The translations under genes and the position numbers were made by a program. Shown in pieces: positions 46,492 through 54,358 of a stretch of 64,000 nucleotides of DNA. A model generated the notes under the pieces. That model searched no databases, was not told the origin of the DNA, and worked only from the letters and a program-made list of their open reading frames with translations. Source of the stretch: an uncultured Cohaesibacter sp. (lineage in GTDB: Bacteria > Pseudomonadota > Alphaproteobacteria > Rhizobiales > Cohaesibacteraceae); NCBI RefSeq assembly GCF_963662805.1, contig NZ_OY759869.1, positions 467,501 through 531,500 of the forward strand, written 5' to 3'. The first letter of the stretch is position 1; every line of letters begins with the position of its first letter.

Positions 46492-48078
46492 CTATTCGGT
46501 GAGGCGAATTGTCGTGAGGGCCTCTGCGATGTCCTTGAAAACCTGAACCATGTCCGAGGTGTTCTGAGGCGTGTAGGCATTGTCCTCACTGGTGGCACAG
46601 TCTTCCATCATTTCGGTTGTGGAGGAATCGAGGTTGCCATAGGCGATCGTGTAGACGTGCACGCCGTCATCCTTTGCCGCTTCGCATGCTTCCAGTGTCC
46701 GTGTGTTCATTTCACGAACAGTGCTTGATGATCCATCGATGCGTCCGTCATCAGCCCAACCGTAAGCCTGATAGGCGCTGCCGTATGTGTTCGCACCGTC
46801 GGACATGATGATCAGGAACTTCAGGTTTTCATCGTCCGAATATTCGCGACCTTCAGTGTAAGGCTGCTGTGGCGACAGGACGCGCAGGCCCCAGATCGTG
46901 CCGAGATGAATATTGGTGTTGCCACTTGCTCCGAGGTTGTTGATGTTGCTTCGTACCGTCGTCATGTTGCTTGTCAGAGGCAGGATCCGATTCACGTAGC
47001 AGCTGTAGTTGGGGCCATATCCTTTGGTGAAAGTCTGCTCGTAATACTCGCCATACTGATACCACAGGGAGCCATCGTCAGAGCTGTTGCAACTGCTCTG
47101 GTTGCTGCTGCCCTTTTTACCCTTTTTGCTGCTTGAGCTGTCGCAATCCAGATAGTTGTTGTAGCTGTTGTATTCGTTGTTAAAATCTTCGTGCGTATCT
47201 GGATAGAAATAGGGCAGGAAATAGCTGTCCTTGTAGCTCGAGCTCGGCGCTGTATCCTTGATGTCATAGGGATGCATGCGAGCTTCCATGCAGCCTTCCC
47301 ATTCCTCTGCCTTTTTGGTGTAGGGGTCGATCAGGGTTTCAAAGAGTTCGAACCTGTTGGAGCTGGTTGGAAGGTTGTTGCGGTGAACCGAGGACTTCGT
47401 ATCCCAGTCCAGCCAGGAGGCGTCCTGACTGCCTTCATCAATGCGGACCAGATGGTTGAAGGGAACAATGCCGATGCTGAGATCTTCCGCGTCGGCCGTG
47501 CTTTCCTCCAAAATGTCGACCAGCGAGTTTGCGGCTTCCTTCAGTGCGGTGATGCGCGAGCCTGCCATAGATCCGGAGTTGTCGAGCACGAGGGCGATCT
47601 CGACGGTCTTGTCGCCAGCGATGGCGCTGCTTGTTGCTTCGAATTCCGAGGTATCGATGCCGGCAATGCGCATGAATGTGGTTTTGGTCTCGCCGCTTGC
47701 CCAGACCTTCAGGTTGCTTGGATTACGGGAGATCTCAACGAGGTCGATGTTGATCTTGACGGTGTCGGGCAAGTTGGCGTTGACGAAGTCTTCCACCAAC
47801 GTGCGCACTTCGTCATCGGTCAGGTTTTCTGCCTTCTTGACCGCAGCCAGTGTTGCCGCATCGAGAGCGTCCTGGGCTTCGGAGCGGTTGAGTGCGATGC
47901 GCGAATAATCGACGGCGGCCCCGATCATGATCAGGATCGGGATCAGCGCGACAGCAAAAGTGATGGCAATGGCCCCGGACTCGTCCCTGCAAAAGGATCG
48001 CGCTTTGGAAGAAGAGCGGTCGGCAAGGGACATGAAGGCTTTGTTCAGGGCACGTCGCAAGTTGGTGATCGCAGGCAT
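46492..48078 (-). CDS. TadG-like pilus-assembly protein with von Willebrand A domain
   Basis: 528 aa. A TadE/TadG-type N-terminus (RDESGAIAITFAVALIPILIMIG, about 33-55) gives a pilin-like membrane anchor. A vWA domain follows, with MIDAS motif DNSGSM near 167 and a long insert (about 260-350) very rich in Ser, Asp, Tyr and Lys. Homologs sit in Flp/Tad pilus clusters, but here the gene stands alone. It may be a surface adhesin or structural protein. The start codon lacks a strong ribosome site. Confidence 0.87.
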   Translation of the reverse strand: MPAITNLRRALNKAFMSLADRSSSKARSFCRDESGAIAITFAVALIPILIMIGAAVDYSRIALNRSEAQDALDAATLAAVKKAENLTDDEVRTLVEDFVNANLPDTVKINIDLVEISRNPSNLKVWASGETKTTFMRIAGIDTSEFEATSSAIAGDKTVEIALVLDNSGSMAGSRITALKEAANSLVDILEESTADAEDLSIGIVPFNHLVRIDEGSQDASWLDWDTKSSVHRNNLPTSSNRFELFETLIDPYTKKAEEWEGCMEARMHPYDIKDTAPSSSYKDSYFLPYFYPDTHEDFNNEYNSYNNYLDCDSSSSKKGKKGSSNQSSCNSSDDGSLWYQYGEYYEQTFTKGYGPNYSCYVNRILPLTSNMTTVRSNINNLGASGNTNIHLGTIWGLRVLSPQQPYTEGREYSDDENLKFLIIMSDGANTYGSAYQAYGWADDGRIDGSSSTVREMNTRTLEACEAAKDDGVHVYTIAYGNLDSSTTEMMEDCATSEDNAYTPQNTSDMVQVFKDIAEALTTIRLTE

Positions 48079-48099
48079 CGGTCGGGCTCATCGTATAAA

Positions 48100-48124
48100 A
48101 GTGCGCCGGAGGTACGGGCGCACT
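48100..48124 (-). promoter_or_regulatory. leader hairpin upstream of the TadG-like gene
   Basis: On the minus strand AGTGCGCC and GGCGCACT form an 8-bp stem with a CCUCC motif in the loop, followed by TTTTAT, 22 bases before the start codon. It has terminator shape and could attenuate expression; inference only. Confidence 0.4.
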
Positions 48125-48260
48125 TGTGGCATCGGATAAGCCTTATTGAAGCCAATCGGCCTTACTAATTTATTTCAAATTTGTAGGACTCTAGTCAAAA
48201 TGACGGACTTCCTTCGAACGCCGTAAACAGACACTTAATGCGATTGCCGATTGCGGGGCG

Positions 48261-49259
48261 TCAGTCGAGGGTCAGCATGATCTTGCCGATATGACCCGAA
48301 CTTTCCATCAATTCGTGGGCCTTGACCACTTCCTCGAAGGGGAAGGTCTTGAAGATGACCGGCTTTACATCGCCTTTTGCAAGCAGGGGCCAAACCTTTT
48401 CTCTCAGATCCGAAACGATGGCCGCCTTGATCTCGTCGGACCGGGCGCGAAGGGTGGAGCCGGTATGGATCAACCGTTTCATCATCAGGCGGCGGAAGTC
48501 GGCCTCGGCGATGCCGCCCTGAAGGAAAGCGATCTGGACGATGCGGCCGTCCTCGGCTGCGACCACGTAGTTCTTGGAGATGTAATCACCGCCAACCATG
48601 TCGAGGATGACGTTGACACCCTTGCGGCTGGTCCAGGTCTTGAGTTCGGTGACAAAGTCCTGCTCGCGATAATTGATGGCGAGATCGGCGCCCACATCGA
48701 GACAGGCCTGACATTTCTCGGCGCTGCCAGCGGTGACCGCGACCTGCGCGCCAAAGGCCTTGGCGAGCTGGATGGCCGTGATGCCGATGCCAGAGGAGCC
48801 GCCATGAATGAGCAGGCGTTCACCCGGCTGAAGGCCCCCGCGCTGGAAGACATTGTGCCAAACGGTGATGAAGGTTTCAGGCAGGCTTGCGGCCTCGACC
48901 ATGCTCCAGCCGTCCGGGACGGGCAGGAGGCTGCCTTTATGCGCAAGGCAGTATTCTGCGTAACCGCCGCCCGAGACGAGTGCAGTGGTCAGGTCGCCGG
49001 GTTTGGCGGTCTTGACGTCACTGCCCACGGCGACGATCTCGCCTGCGACTTCAAGGCCCAGAATGTCGGACGCGCCGGGAGGGGGCGGGTAGTTGCCTGC
49101 GCGCTGGATGCAGTCCGGGCGATTGACGCCGGCGGCTTTCACCTTGATCAGAACTTCGTGGGCGGAAGGCTCAGGGATGGGTCTTTCGAGGAACTTGAGA
49201 GCTTCCGGTCCTCCGGCTTCGGGAGCGAGGACTGCTTTCATGGAGTTCGGATTGGACAT
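48261..49259 (-). CDS. NAD(P)H:quinone oxidoreductase, zinc-independent MDR family
   Basis: 332 aa from the ATG at 49259 (AGGA about nine bases upstream). Medium-chain dehydrogenase/reductase of the QOR/PIG3 type. GVNRPDCIQRAGNYPPPPGASDILGLEVAGEI has no catalytic zinc ligands, and the nucleotide-binding GGSSGIGITAIQLAKAFG shows the usual glycine pattern. It likely reduces quinones or reactive enones with NADPH. Confidence 0.9.
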   Translation of the reverse strand: MSNPNSMKAVLAPEAGGPEALKFLERPIPEPSAHEVLIKVKAAGVNRPDCIQRAGNYPPPPGASDILGLEVAGEIVAVGSDVKTAKPGDLTTALVSGGGYAEYCLAHKGSLLPVPDGWSMVEAASLPETFITVWHNVFQRGGLQPGERLLIHGGSSGIGITAIQLAKAFGAQVAVTAGSAEKCQACLDVGADLAINYREQDFVTELKTWTSRKGVNVILDMVGGDYISKNYVVAAEDGRIVQIAFLQGGIAEADFRRLMMKRLIHTGSTLRARSDEIKAAIVSDLREKVWPLLAKGDVKPVIFKTFPFEEVVKAHELMESSGHIGKIMLTLD

Positions 49260-49549
49260 GGTGACATTCCTTCTTGGAGTGCTGGCCTTCAAACTTGTTG
49301 GTCTTTTCTAACCCATTCGCAGGAGGCGGGAAATGGTCTCAATGGCGAGTAGGTTGTGCCAGTTGATTGATGCCCTCAAAGTCTGCATGGTAGTTTTCGT
49401 AAATCTGCAAATTGATCTAAGTAAATTTTATTTGAATTGCTTTGTACAATAGTCTTTATATGAAACCGTTTTGCTAGAGTTGACCCAAAATGGGATATTT
49501 CTTAATCTTTTTCTTACTGTTAACTATTTATTAATCTGCTTCAGTTTAA

Positions 49550-49651
49550 ATACTAAGTATCCATAGCTTATGGATGACGAGTGGCTCCTGTCACTCTGTT
49601 TGACGCCTCCCTGTTAACTCCTGAGAGCCGCCAGTCGCGGCTCTTTTTTTT
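49550..49651 (+). ncRNA. candidate small RNA with intrinsic terminator
   Basis: In the gap between divergent genes there is a strong plus-strand terminator (GAGCCGC-CAGTC-GCGGCTC then eight T, 49625-49651) with no coding gene before it. Upstream are two further stem-loops: ATCCATA-GCT-TATGGAT (49559-49575) and GAGTG-GCTCCTGT-CACTC (49579-49596). A single-stranded stretch with CCTCCC follows. CUCC motifs in loop and linker are typical of trans-acting alphaproteobacterial sRNAs that block ribosome sites. The 5' end is a guess from AT-rich promoter-like sequence (TTGACC at 49480). Confidence 0.6.
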
Positions 49652-50117
49652 CTGCCTGATTCTTCGCTTCGAATGCCCGGTTGCGCTGCTTTTCAGCGAT
49701 TTTGAGCCATCAATCTTCGTTTGGCTTTTGCTCAACTGAGGTGAAACTTTATTTTGTTCATTGTTGTTCTTTATTTCTGATCGTGAAATTGCAGGCAACG
49801 AGCCGTTGTGCACTGCTATACACAGCGTCTGTGCACAAAAGCCCGGTCTGATTTCGACCTTTTGAGGGGGCTCGACGCAGTGGTGAAGGGCTGCGAAAGC
49901 GGATGACGAATCGTTAGAATGCCAGAGGTTTTTCTGATAATGTGTCTCTTGTTCGCTATGGCTTCGTCTCCGCTGCTGACCTGAATGAGACAAAGTTGCC
50001 TGTGTCGCGATTGGCACAGTTTGTGCTTCATAGTTCATCAGACGACGCGATGGCGTATTGCCTGTTTGAATATGACACACCGGTCATGCTAGGCAGAGCC
50101 AGACAGTTGGAGGTCTT
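49652..50117. other. intergenic region upstream of rcdA
   Basis: About 465 bp without a recognisable gene. A long minus-strand frame across it has no protein character. The part before the small RNA (49260-49549) is strongly AT-rich. Confidence 0.45.
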
Positions 50118-50663
50118 ATGAACGACAAGCCTAGGCACAACAAAAACACTGAGCCAGTTTTCTTCGGCGCAAAACTGGCGGACTCCGATAGTTTCAAAAC
50201 GCTCTTCCGTGATGGTATGGCGCTGGTTGAAGAAGCTGCCGACTATCTGGATGGCGATGGACGCATGGAGGCCAAGAGCCTTCCCCGTGTTGCTTCCCTT
50301 GCCTATGCGACCGAATCCATGCGGCTGACGACACGCCTGATGCAAATGGCCTCCTGGCTTCTCTTGCAACGTGCGGTCAATGAAGGCGAAATGAGCCTCG
50401 AGCAAGCTGGTCAGGAAAAGAACAAGGTTCGTCTGCACGGCCTGTCTTCTGCCAAGGATGGTCCGGGCTGGGATGAACTGCCGCTGCGCCTCAGAGCCCT
50501 GATTGATCAGTCCCTTCATCTGCAGAAGCGCATTCGTCATCTCGATGATGTGATTTATTCGAAGAAATCGCAGGAACCGGAAACCGTTGCGGAGCAATCC
50601 AACCCGGTTGGTGACCAGATTGGCATGATCGCAAGCGCGTTTGCCGTCACGGCTCACGAATAG
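50118..50663 (+). CDS. rcdA: RcdA, adaptor for regulated CtrA proteolysis (DUF1465)
   Basis: 181 aa of the DUF1465 family, named for Caulobacter RcdA, which with CpdR and PopA delivers CtrA to ClpXP at the cell pole. Conserved features are the helix FKTLFRDGMALVEEAADYLDGDGR and YATESMRLTTRLMQMASWLLLQRAV. The C-terminal tail is variable. GGAGG lies close before the ATG. A terminator follows. Confidence 0.93.
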   Translation: MNDKPRHNKNTEPVFFGAKLADSDSFKTLFRDGMALVEEAADYLDGDGRMEAKSLPRVASLAYATESMRLTTRLMQMASWLLLQRAVNEGEMSLEQAGQEKNKVRLHGLSSAKDGPGWDELPLRLRALIDQSLHLQKRIRHLDDVIYSKKSQEPETVAEQSNPVGDQIGMIASAFAVTAHE

Positions 50664-50729
50664 ATGGTCTTCTGATGGACGCCAAGGCATGAGCGCCGTG
50701 GTTGACATCGAAACATCTGGATTTCAAAG

Positions 50730-50756
50730 AGGCGCTTTCGAGCGCCTTTTCTTTTT
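50730..50756 (+). terminator. rcdA terminator
   Basis: AGGCGCT-TTCG-AGCGCCT with a stable UUCG tetraloop, followed by TTTCTTTTT. Confidence 0.9.
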
Positions 50757-50787
50757 GGGCGATGCCTCCACTCGTTGAGCAGTCTCC

Positions 50788-51393
50788 TCATGGGGAGCGG
50801 AAGAGGCGGCAGGTGAGGGCGAAGGCCCGGCTGGCGCGCGCATTCATGCTGTTCTCGTTGAGGGGTTCCAGATTTCCCCGGGCCAATCTGATTTGCAGTT
50901 CGCCGAACAGCAGGGAGACATAGATTTCTGCCGCATCATGAGCACCGGTGTCCAGTTGGAAATCCCCGTTCCGTTCCAGCCTTTCCATCAGGGCACCGAG
51001 AAGCGGCATCACTGTGCCGCGCGCCACGTCCTCGACGGTCTGGCCCAACATCCCAGTTTCTGTTGCATCCTGAACAGCGGCCCGGCTGATGATGATCGCC
51101 TTCTCGCCGCAGGAATAGCGCAATAGCAGCGGACCCAGCTTTTCCAAGGCTTCAAGCGGATTGCTGCTGTCTGCGAGCGCGGCCTCAAGATGCTCACGAA
51201 CGGTTTCACCGTTTCGTTCAATGATCGCTTTGAACAGCGTCTGCTTGTTGCCATACCAGGCATAAAGCGTCTGGTTCGAGGCGTTCGCCCGTTTTGCGAT
51301 CTGCAGCATGGACGTGCTGCGATAACCCTTCTCGCTTAAGAGCTCAAAGGCGGCTGCTTCGATCTCTTTGCGTCGTACTTCCTGATTGCTCAA
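50788..51393 (-). CDS. TetR/AcrR-family transcriptional regulator
   Basis: 201 aa from a TTG at 51393 (AAAGGA nine bases upstream). The frame extends to an ATG at 51471, but that codon lies inside a palindromic operator and would put the promoter out of reach. The N-terminal helix-turn-helix (EAAAFELLSEKGYRSTSMLQIAKRANASNQTLYAWYGNK) is typical; the rest is the helical ligand domain. It is divergent from the DUF6544 gene and probably controls both. Confidence 0.88.
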   Translation of the reverse strand: MSNQEVRRKEIEAAAFELLSEKGYRSTSMLQIAKRANASNQTLYAWYGNKQTLFKAIIERNGETVREHLEAALADSSNPLEALEKLGPLLLRYSCGEKAIIISRAAVQDATETGMLGQTVEDVARGTVMPLLGALMERLERNGDFQLDTGAHDAAEIYVSLLFGELQIRLARGNLEPLNENSMNARASRAFALTCRLFRSP

Positions 51394-51433
51394 AGTTTCT
51401 TGTCCTTTGTGACCGGAGCAATTTTTTGCAACT

Positions 51434-51498
51434 GTACACGAGTGTACTTGACAGTCAAGAGAGATGTACATATGTGTACTAAGTGTACATTAATGTAC
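51434..51498. promoter_or_regulatory. three 14-bp palindromic operators between tetR and DUF6544
   Basis: GTACACGAGTGTAC (51434-51447), GTACATATGTGTAC (51466-51479, one mismatch) and GTACATTAATGTAC (51485-51498, perfect). All share GTACA-N4-TGTAC. A TTGACA (51448-51453) lies between the first two sites and can serve as a plus-strand -35 box with TATGTG 17 bp away, so occupation would block the promoter. Binding by the adjacent TetR protein is inferred. Confidence 0.75.
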
Positions 51499-51565
51499 GA
51501 TTTCTTGGCGATGGAAGTTGCGAAACCCGTGGCACGTTGCTCAGAAGGAACCGAGGGAGCTACAA

Positions 51566-52450
51566 ATGAAGATCGGAATGAAACTTTTCTTGAACGTGGC
51601 CGGTGCGGCTACCTTGTTGGCGAGCTATGGCTATTGGCAGATGCGCGAAACCGAGCAGGCAATTGCAGGCTTTCGTACGATTGTCGCAGAGATCGGAGCG
51701 GAGGCAAAAGATGCCTCATTTGATGCCGATGGGGTTCGGCTGCTTCCCACGCCGGTGCAGCGCTATCTCTCTTACAGCATCAAGGGGCCGCTGTCGGGTT
51801 ACAAGGTTGTCCGCGTCGCGCAGAAGGGCGATTTTCGCCGCCCGATGATGGAGGCCTTCGAGCCGACGGTGGCGAGTCAGGTGATCGCGGCCAATGTGCC
51901 GGCGATGGTCTTCTCGGCAACGACCCCTATCATCGCGCCAATCTGGGCGCGGGCCTATGACTTTTACGCCCATGGAAAAATGGAAATGAGGGCGAAGATC
52001 CTTGATGTACTGACGGTGGTGGATGAACAGGAAACACCGGAGCTTGATCGTATATCCTTGCGGCGCTGGCTGCTGGAGAGTGCGCTCTATCCGCAGGCGC
52101 TCCTGCCGGGTGGACATGTCCGCTGGGAAGCGATCGATGATGACAGCGCGCGTGCGATTGTCTCATCGGGGGGCATGGAGGCGAGCATGGTGGCCTATTT
52201 CGATGCAGAAGGGCGCATGACTTTCATGCAGGCAGAAGAGGATGGCGATTTGACCACGTCCTATCACGGCTCGGGCGAGCATGTTGCACGCAGCGATTAT
52301 CGTCAGGTCGGCAATCTGATGATCCCGCACAGTTTCACCATATCACGCGCAGCGGATGGGCAAATCTATCCCTTCTGGATGGGAAAGATGGAAGAAATTA
52401 TATATAAAATACAATCGCTTAGTATGTTTAAAATTTCGAAGTCGTACTAA
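51566..52450 (+). CDS. DUF6544 family protein
   Basis: 294 aa from the ATG with GGGAG six bases upstream; the frame is open 16 codons further. One N-terminal membrane helix or uncleaved signal (LFLNVAGAATLLASYGYW) precedes a beta-rich domain of the DUF6544 (formerly DUF6920) type, with LLPTPVQRYL and RRWLLESALYPQALLPG. Function unknown. The last ~20 codons are sharply AT-rich and end at the prophage edge, so the native C-terminus may have been replaced. Probably repressed by the divergent TetR protein. Confidence 0.75.
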   Translation: MKIGMKLFLNVAGAATLLASYGYWQMRETEQAIAGFRTIVAEIGAEAKDASFDADGVRLLPTPVQRYLSYSIKGPLSGYKVVRVAQKGDFRRPMMEAFEPTVASQVIAANVPAMVFSATTPIIAPIWARAYDFYAHGKMEMRAKILDVLTVVDEQETPELDRISLRRWLLESALYPQALLPGGHVRWEAIDDDSARAIVSSGGMEASMVAYFDAEGRMTFMQAEEDGDLTTSYHGSGEHVARSDYRQVGNLMIPHSFTISRAADGQIYPFWMGKMEEIIYKIQSLSMFKISKSY

Positions 52451-52510
52451 AATCGTACTGTTTTTAGTCGTTCCCATCGGTTTTTTTGCAGTCGTACCGG
52501 GGAGTCGTAC
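52441..52510. repeat. cluster of GTCGTAC repeats at the prophage left edge
   Basis: GTCGTAC occurs at 52441, 52491 and 52504, with variants TCGTACT at 52453 and GTCGTTC at 52468, all in one orientation within 70 bp. The first copy overlaps the DUF6544 stop codon. Clustered short direct repeats at a phage end can be integrase/excisionase arm sites; the core att sequence is not identifiable without the right end. Confidence 0.5.
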
Positions 52511-52533
52511 CGTTTGACCAGTTTAAAGCAGGC

Positions 52534-52559
52534 AAAAAAGAAGCCGGGCGGGCCCGGCT
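52534..52559 (-). terminator. terminator of the prophage left operon
   Basis: On the minus strand AGCCGGGC-CC-GCCCGGCT is followed by TCTTTTTT. Confidence 0.85.
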
Positions 52560-52588
52560 CTTTGCTGAGAGTGTTTGTTGGTCCAAAC

Positions 52589-52849
52589 CTATTCTCGATA
52601 CTCGTCGTTGATCTTGGTTGCCTCTTGTCTTCTGGCGTCGATGTAGGTTGCAAGGTCACTAAGATGAACGCCACGAGCTGACTTTTGGCTCTTTTCCATT
52701 TGCACGACTGGCAGGTCGATCTTGTGATTGTTGATCTTACGCATGAAGGTTTGGCGGTCCATTGAAGCGAAGAAATCCTCGCGGACCTTGTCCAACGGGA
52801 TGACCGCCTGTCCATTATACTGGGCCATAAGCAGGAAAACTGTATTCAT
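52589..52849 (-). CDS. PrtN-like pyocin activator family protein
   Basis: 86 aa. It matches the pyocin activator PrtN family across its length (MNTVFLLMAQYNGQAVIPLD, then LPVVQMEKSQKSARGVHLSDLATYIDAR). In Pseudomonas PrtN turns on pyocin genes after DNA damage. In alphaproteobacterial prophages small PrtN-like proteins are common near the attachment end and may act as DNA-binding or excisionase-like factors. It is last in the leftward operon, nine bases after ssb. AGGAG precedes the ATG. Confidence 0.9.
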   Translation of the reverse strand: MNTVFLLMAQYNGQAVIPLDKVREDFFASMDRQTFMRKINNHKIDLPVVQMEKSQKSARGVHLSDLATYIDARRQEATKINDEYRE

Positions 52850-52858
52850 CTCACTCTC

Positions 52859-53308
52859 CTATAAACCTGCATAGTTTGGGTCATACTCGTCCGGGCCGGG
52901 GCGCATGTCGCCATAGTCGCCGGGCTCGGCCGGGGGCGGGCGCCCGGAGCCATTGCCGCGGTTGTCGAGCATGGTCAGGGTCGCGTTGAAGCCCTGCAGG
53001 ACGATGTCAGTCGAATAGCGGTCCTGACCGTTCTGGTCCTTCCACTTGCGCGTCTGGAGCTGGCCTTCGACATAGACCTTGGAGCCCTTTTTGAGGTAGG
53101 TCTCGGCGATCTTGGTGAGGGCTTCGCTAAAGACAACCACGCGATGCCATTCGGTGCGTTCGCGCTTCTCGCCGCTGTTGCGATCTTTCCAGCTTTCGCT
53201 GGTCGCAACGGACAGGTTGGCGATCTTGCGTCCGTCCTGCGTGGTGCGGATATCCGGGTCGGCGCCCAGATTGCCCACGATGATGACTTTGTTGACGGAT
53301 CCGCTCAT
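52859..53308 (-). CDS. ssb: phage single-stranded DNA-binding protein
   Basis: 149 aa with a complete OB-fold (VNKVIIVGNLGADPDIR, ANLSVATSESWKD, TEWHRVVVFSEALTKIAETYLKKGSKVYVEGQL). The C-terminal tail is short and ends DEYDPNYAGL instead of the usual DDDIPF-type tip that recruits host repair proteins. Its start overlaps the stop of the upstream small gene (ATGA). Confidence 0.94.
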   Translation of the reverse strand: MSGSVNKVIIVGNLGADPDIRTTQDGRKIANLSVATSESWKDRNSGEKRERTEWHRVVVFSEALTKIAETYLKKGSKVYVEGQLQTRKWKDQNGQDRYSTDIVLQGFNATLTMLDNRGNGSGRPPPAEPGDYGDMRPGPDEYDPNYAGL

Positions 53309-53490
53309 TGGGTTGCTTCCTTCTCCAGTACGGCGATGACCTTGGTGAGGGACTCTCTGTGCTCAGCAAATCGCTTTGCAGCTTGCTGGTCACCACTGCG
53401 CCGAGCCGCTTCGAGGTCAAAGCCGATCAATTGCTCGTTCAATTTCAGGTAAAAGGCTGCGGTCGCGCATTCTTGAGGCTGTAGTTCCAT
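53305..53490 (-). CDS. small phage protein, 61 aa
   Basis: Not recognised. Predicted helical and charged, without Cys or membrane segments. It is preceded by AGGAGG and overlaps the ssb start codon by four bases, so it is translated together with ssb. Confidence 0.7.
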   Translation of the reverse strand: MELQPQECATAAFYLKLNEQLIGFDLEAARRSGDQQAAKRFAEHRESLTKVIAVLEKEATQ

Positions 53491-53499
53491 TGGTTCCTC

Positions 53500-54063
53500 C
53501 TATCCTGCCTCGCGCATCGCCATGATACGCGGGATTCTCTGTTCGACCTGGTCGGCCCATTCTGCGGCGGCGACTTCTTTTGTCCGCGGGTGGATCTTGT
53601 CTTTGTCGGGCATCCCGCGGCGGTGCTTGAGCTGGTGCATCTCGGATGCGGTCAAAAGCTTTTCCAGATCCCAGAGGTGATCTTCGATCGCCTTCGGCAT
53701 CTGATCGTGAAGCTCGGCCGCGTGACGAATGCTGGACTTCAGTGACGTGAGCACGGTTTCTGGGAAGGGCGCTCGCATGATCGTGGTCTTTGCTTTGCCC
53801 TCCTGATCTGTTGTGGCAATCAGGAGGGGGCTTTCGGTCAGTGCCATGTGGGCATGGATGAGGAGGGCATCGAGGCGCAGCGGCCGGGGCGCTACCGCGG
53901 CCAGATTTATCAGGTGGTCGGCGTAGGAATAATCGGGATGCATCATGCCAAACATCCATGGGCGGGCCGCCAAATGGCGACCTAGGGCCCTGAAGTCAAC
54001 CGCAATAGGATCATAGGCCAGCGGCCACGGTTCGCCGGTGGCGAGAGAGATGATCGATTTCAT
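53500..54063 (-). CDS. phage protein of unknown function, 187 aa
   Basis: Not recognised. Starts MKSIISLATGEPWPLAYDPI, with the ATG overlapping the stop of the upstream gene by four bases. A charged C-terminal part carries HQLKHRRGMPDKDKIHPRTK. It lies in the recombination/replication operon between DUF2303 and ssb; a DNA-metabolism role is only a guess. An extension of the frame to 54147 lies inside the upstream gene and was not used. Confidence 0.7.
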   Translation of the reverse strand: MKSIISLATGEPWPLAYDPIAVDFRALGRHLAARPWMFGMMHPDYSYADHLINLAAVAPRPLRLDALLIHAHMALTESPLLIATTDQEGKAKTTIMRAPFPETVLTSLKSSIRHAAELHDQMPKAIEDHLWDLEKLLTASEMHQLKHRRGMPDKDKIHPRTKEVAAAEWADQVEQRIPRIMAMREAG

Positions 54064-54308
54064 GGCGCGGCCTCCCTGTGGTTTGGTTCTGGATGTCCAG
54101 AGGGGACAGGTCGGCTCGGATCGGTGAGCCCGCTGATGAGCACCCACGCGAGTTGAGGGGCGTCGTCTCGGTTGAAATATTCGATCCTTGCTCTTGGCTC
54201 ACTGCCTTCGGAAATCGAAAGAGCGACGATCGTGCCGGCGCGGCGCAGGCGATTGCTATAAACGCGATCACCAAGGCTGCAGGGAAATGTCGTTGTGTGC
54301 GGTGTCAT
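54060..54308 (-). CDS. small phage protein, 82 aa
   Basis: Not recognised. Starts MTPHTTTFPCSLGDRVYSN, with AGGA eight bases upstream. Predicted to be a small beta-rich domain (VYSNRLRRAGTIVALSI, ARIEYF). Translationally coupled to the next gene downstream. Confidence 0.65.
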   Translation of the reverse strand: MTPHTTTFPCSLGDRVYSNRLRRAGTIVALSISEGSEPRARIEYFNRDDAPQLAWVLISGLTDPSRPVPSGHPEPNHREAAP

Positions 54309-54358
54309 GATGCTTTCCTTGCTCTGGCGATCGGGGCGGTCGAGCCGCCCCGGTAAGG

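Noticed and set aside
49568..50080. 170-codon minus-strand frame upstream of rcdA
   Set aside because: Composition unlike a protein, covers the small-RNA terminator, no ribosome site.
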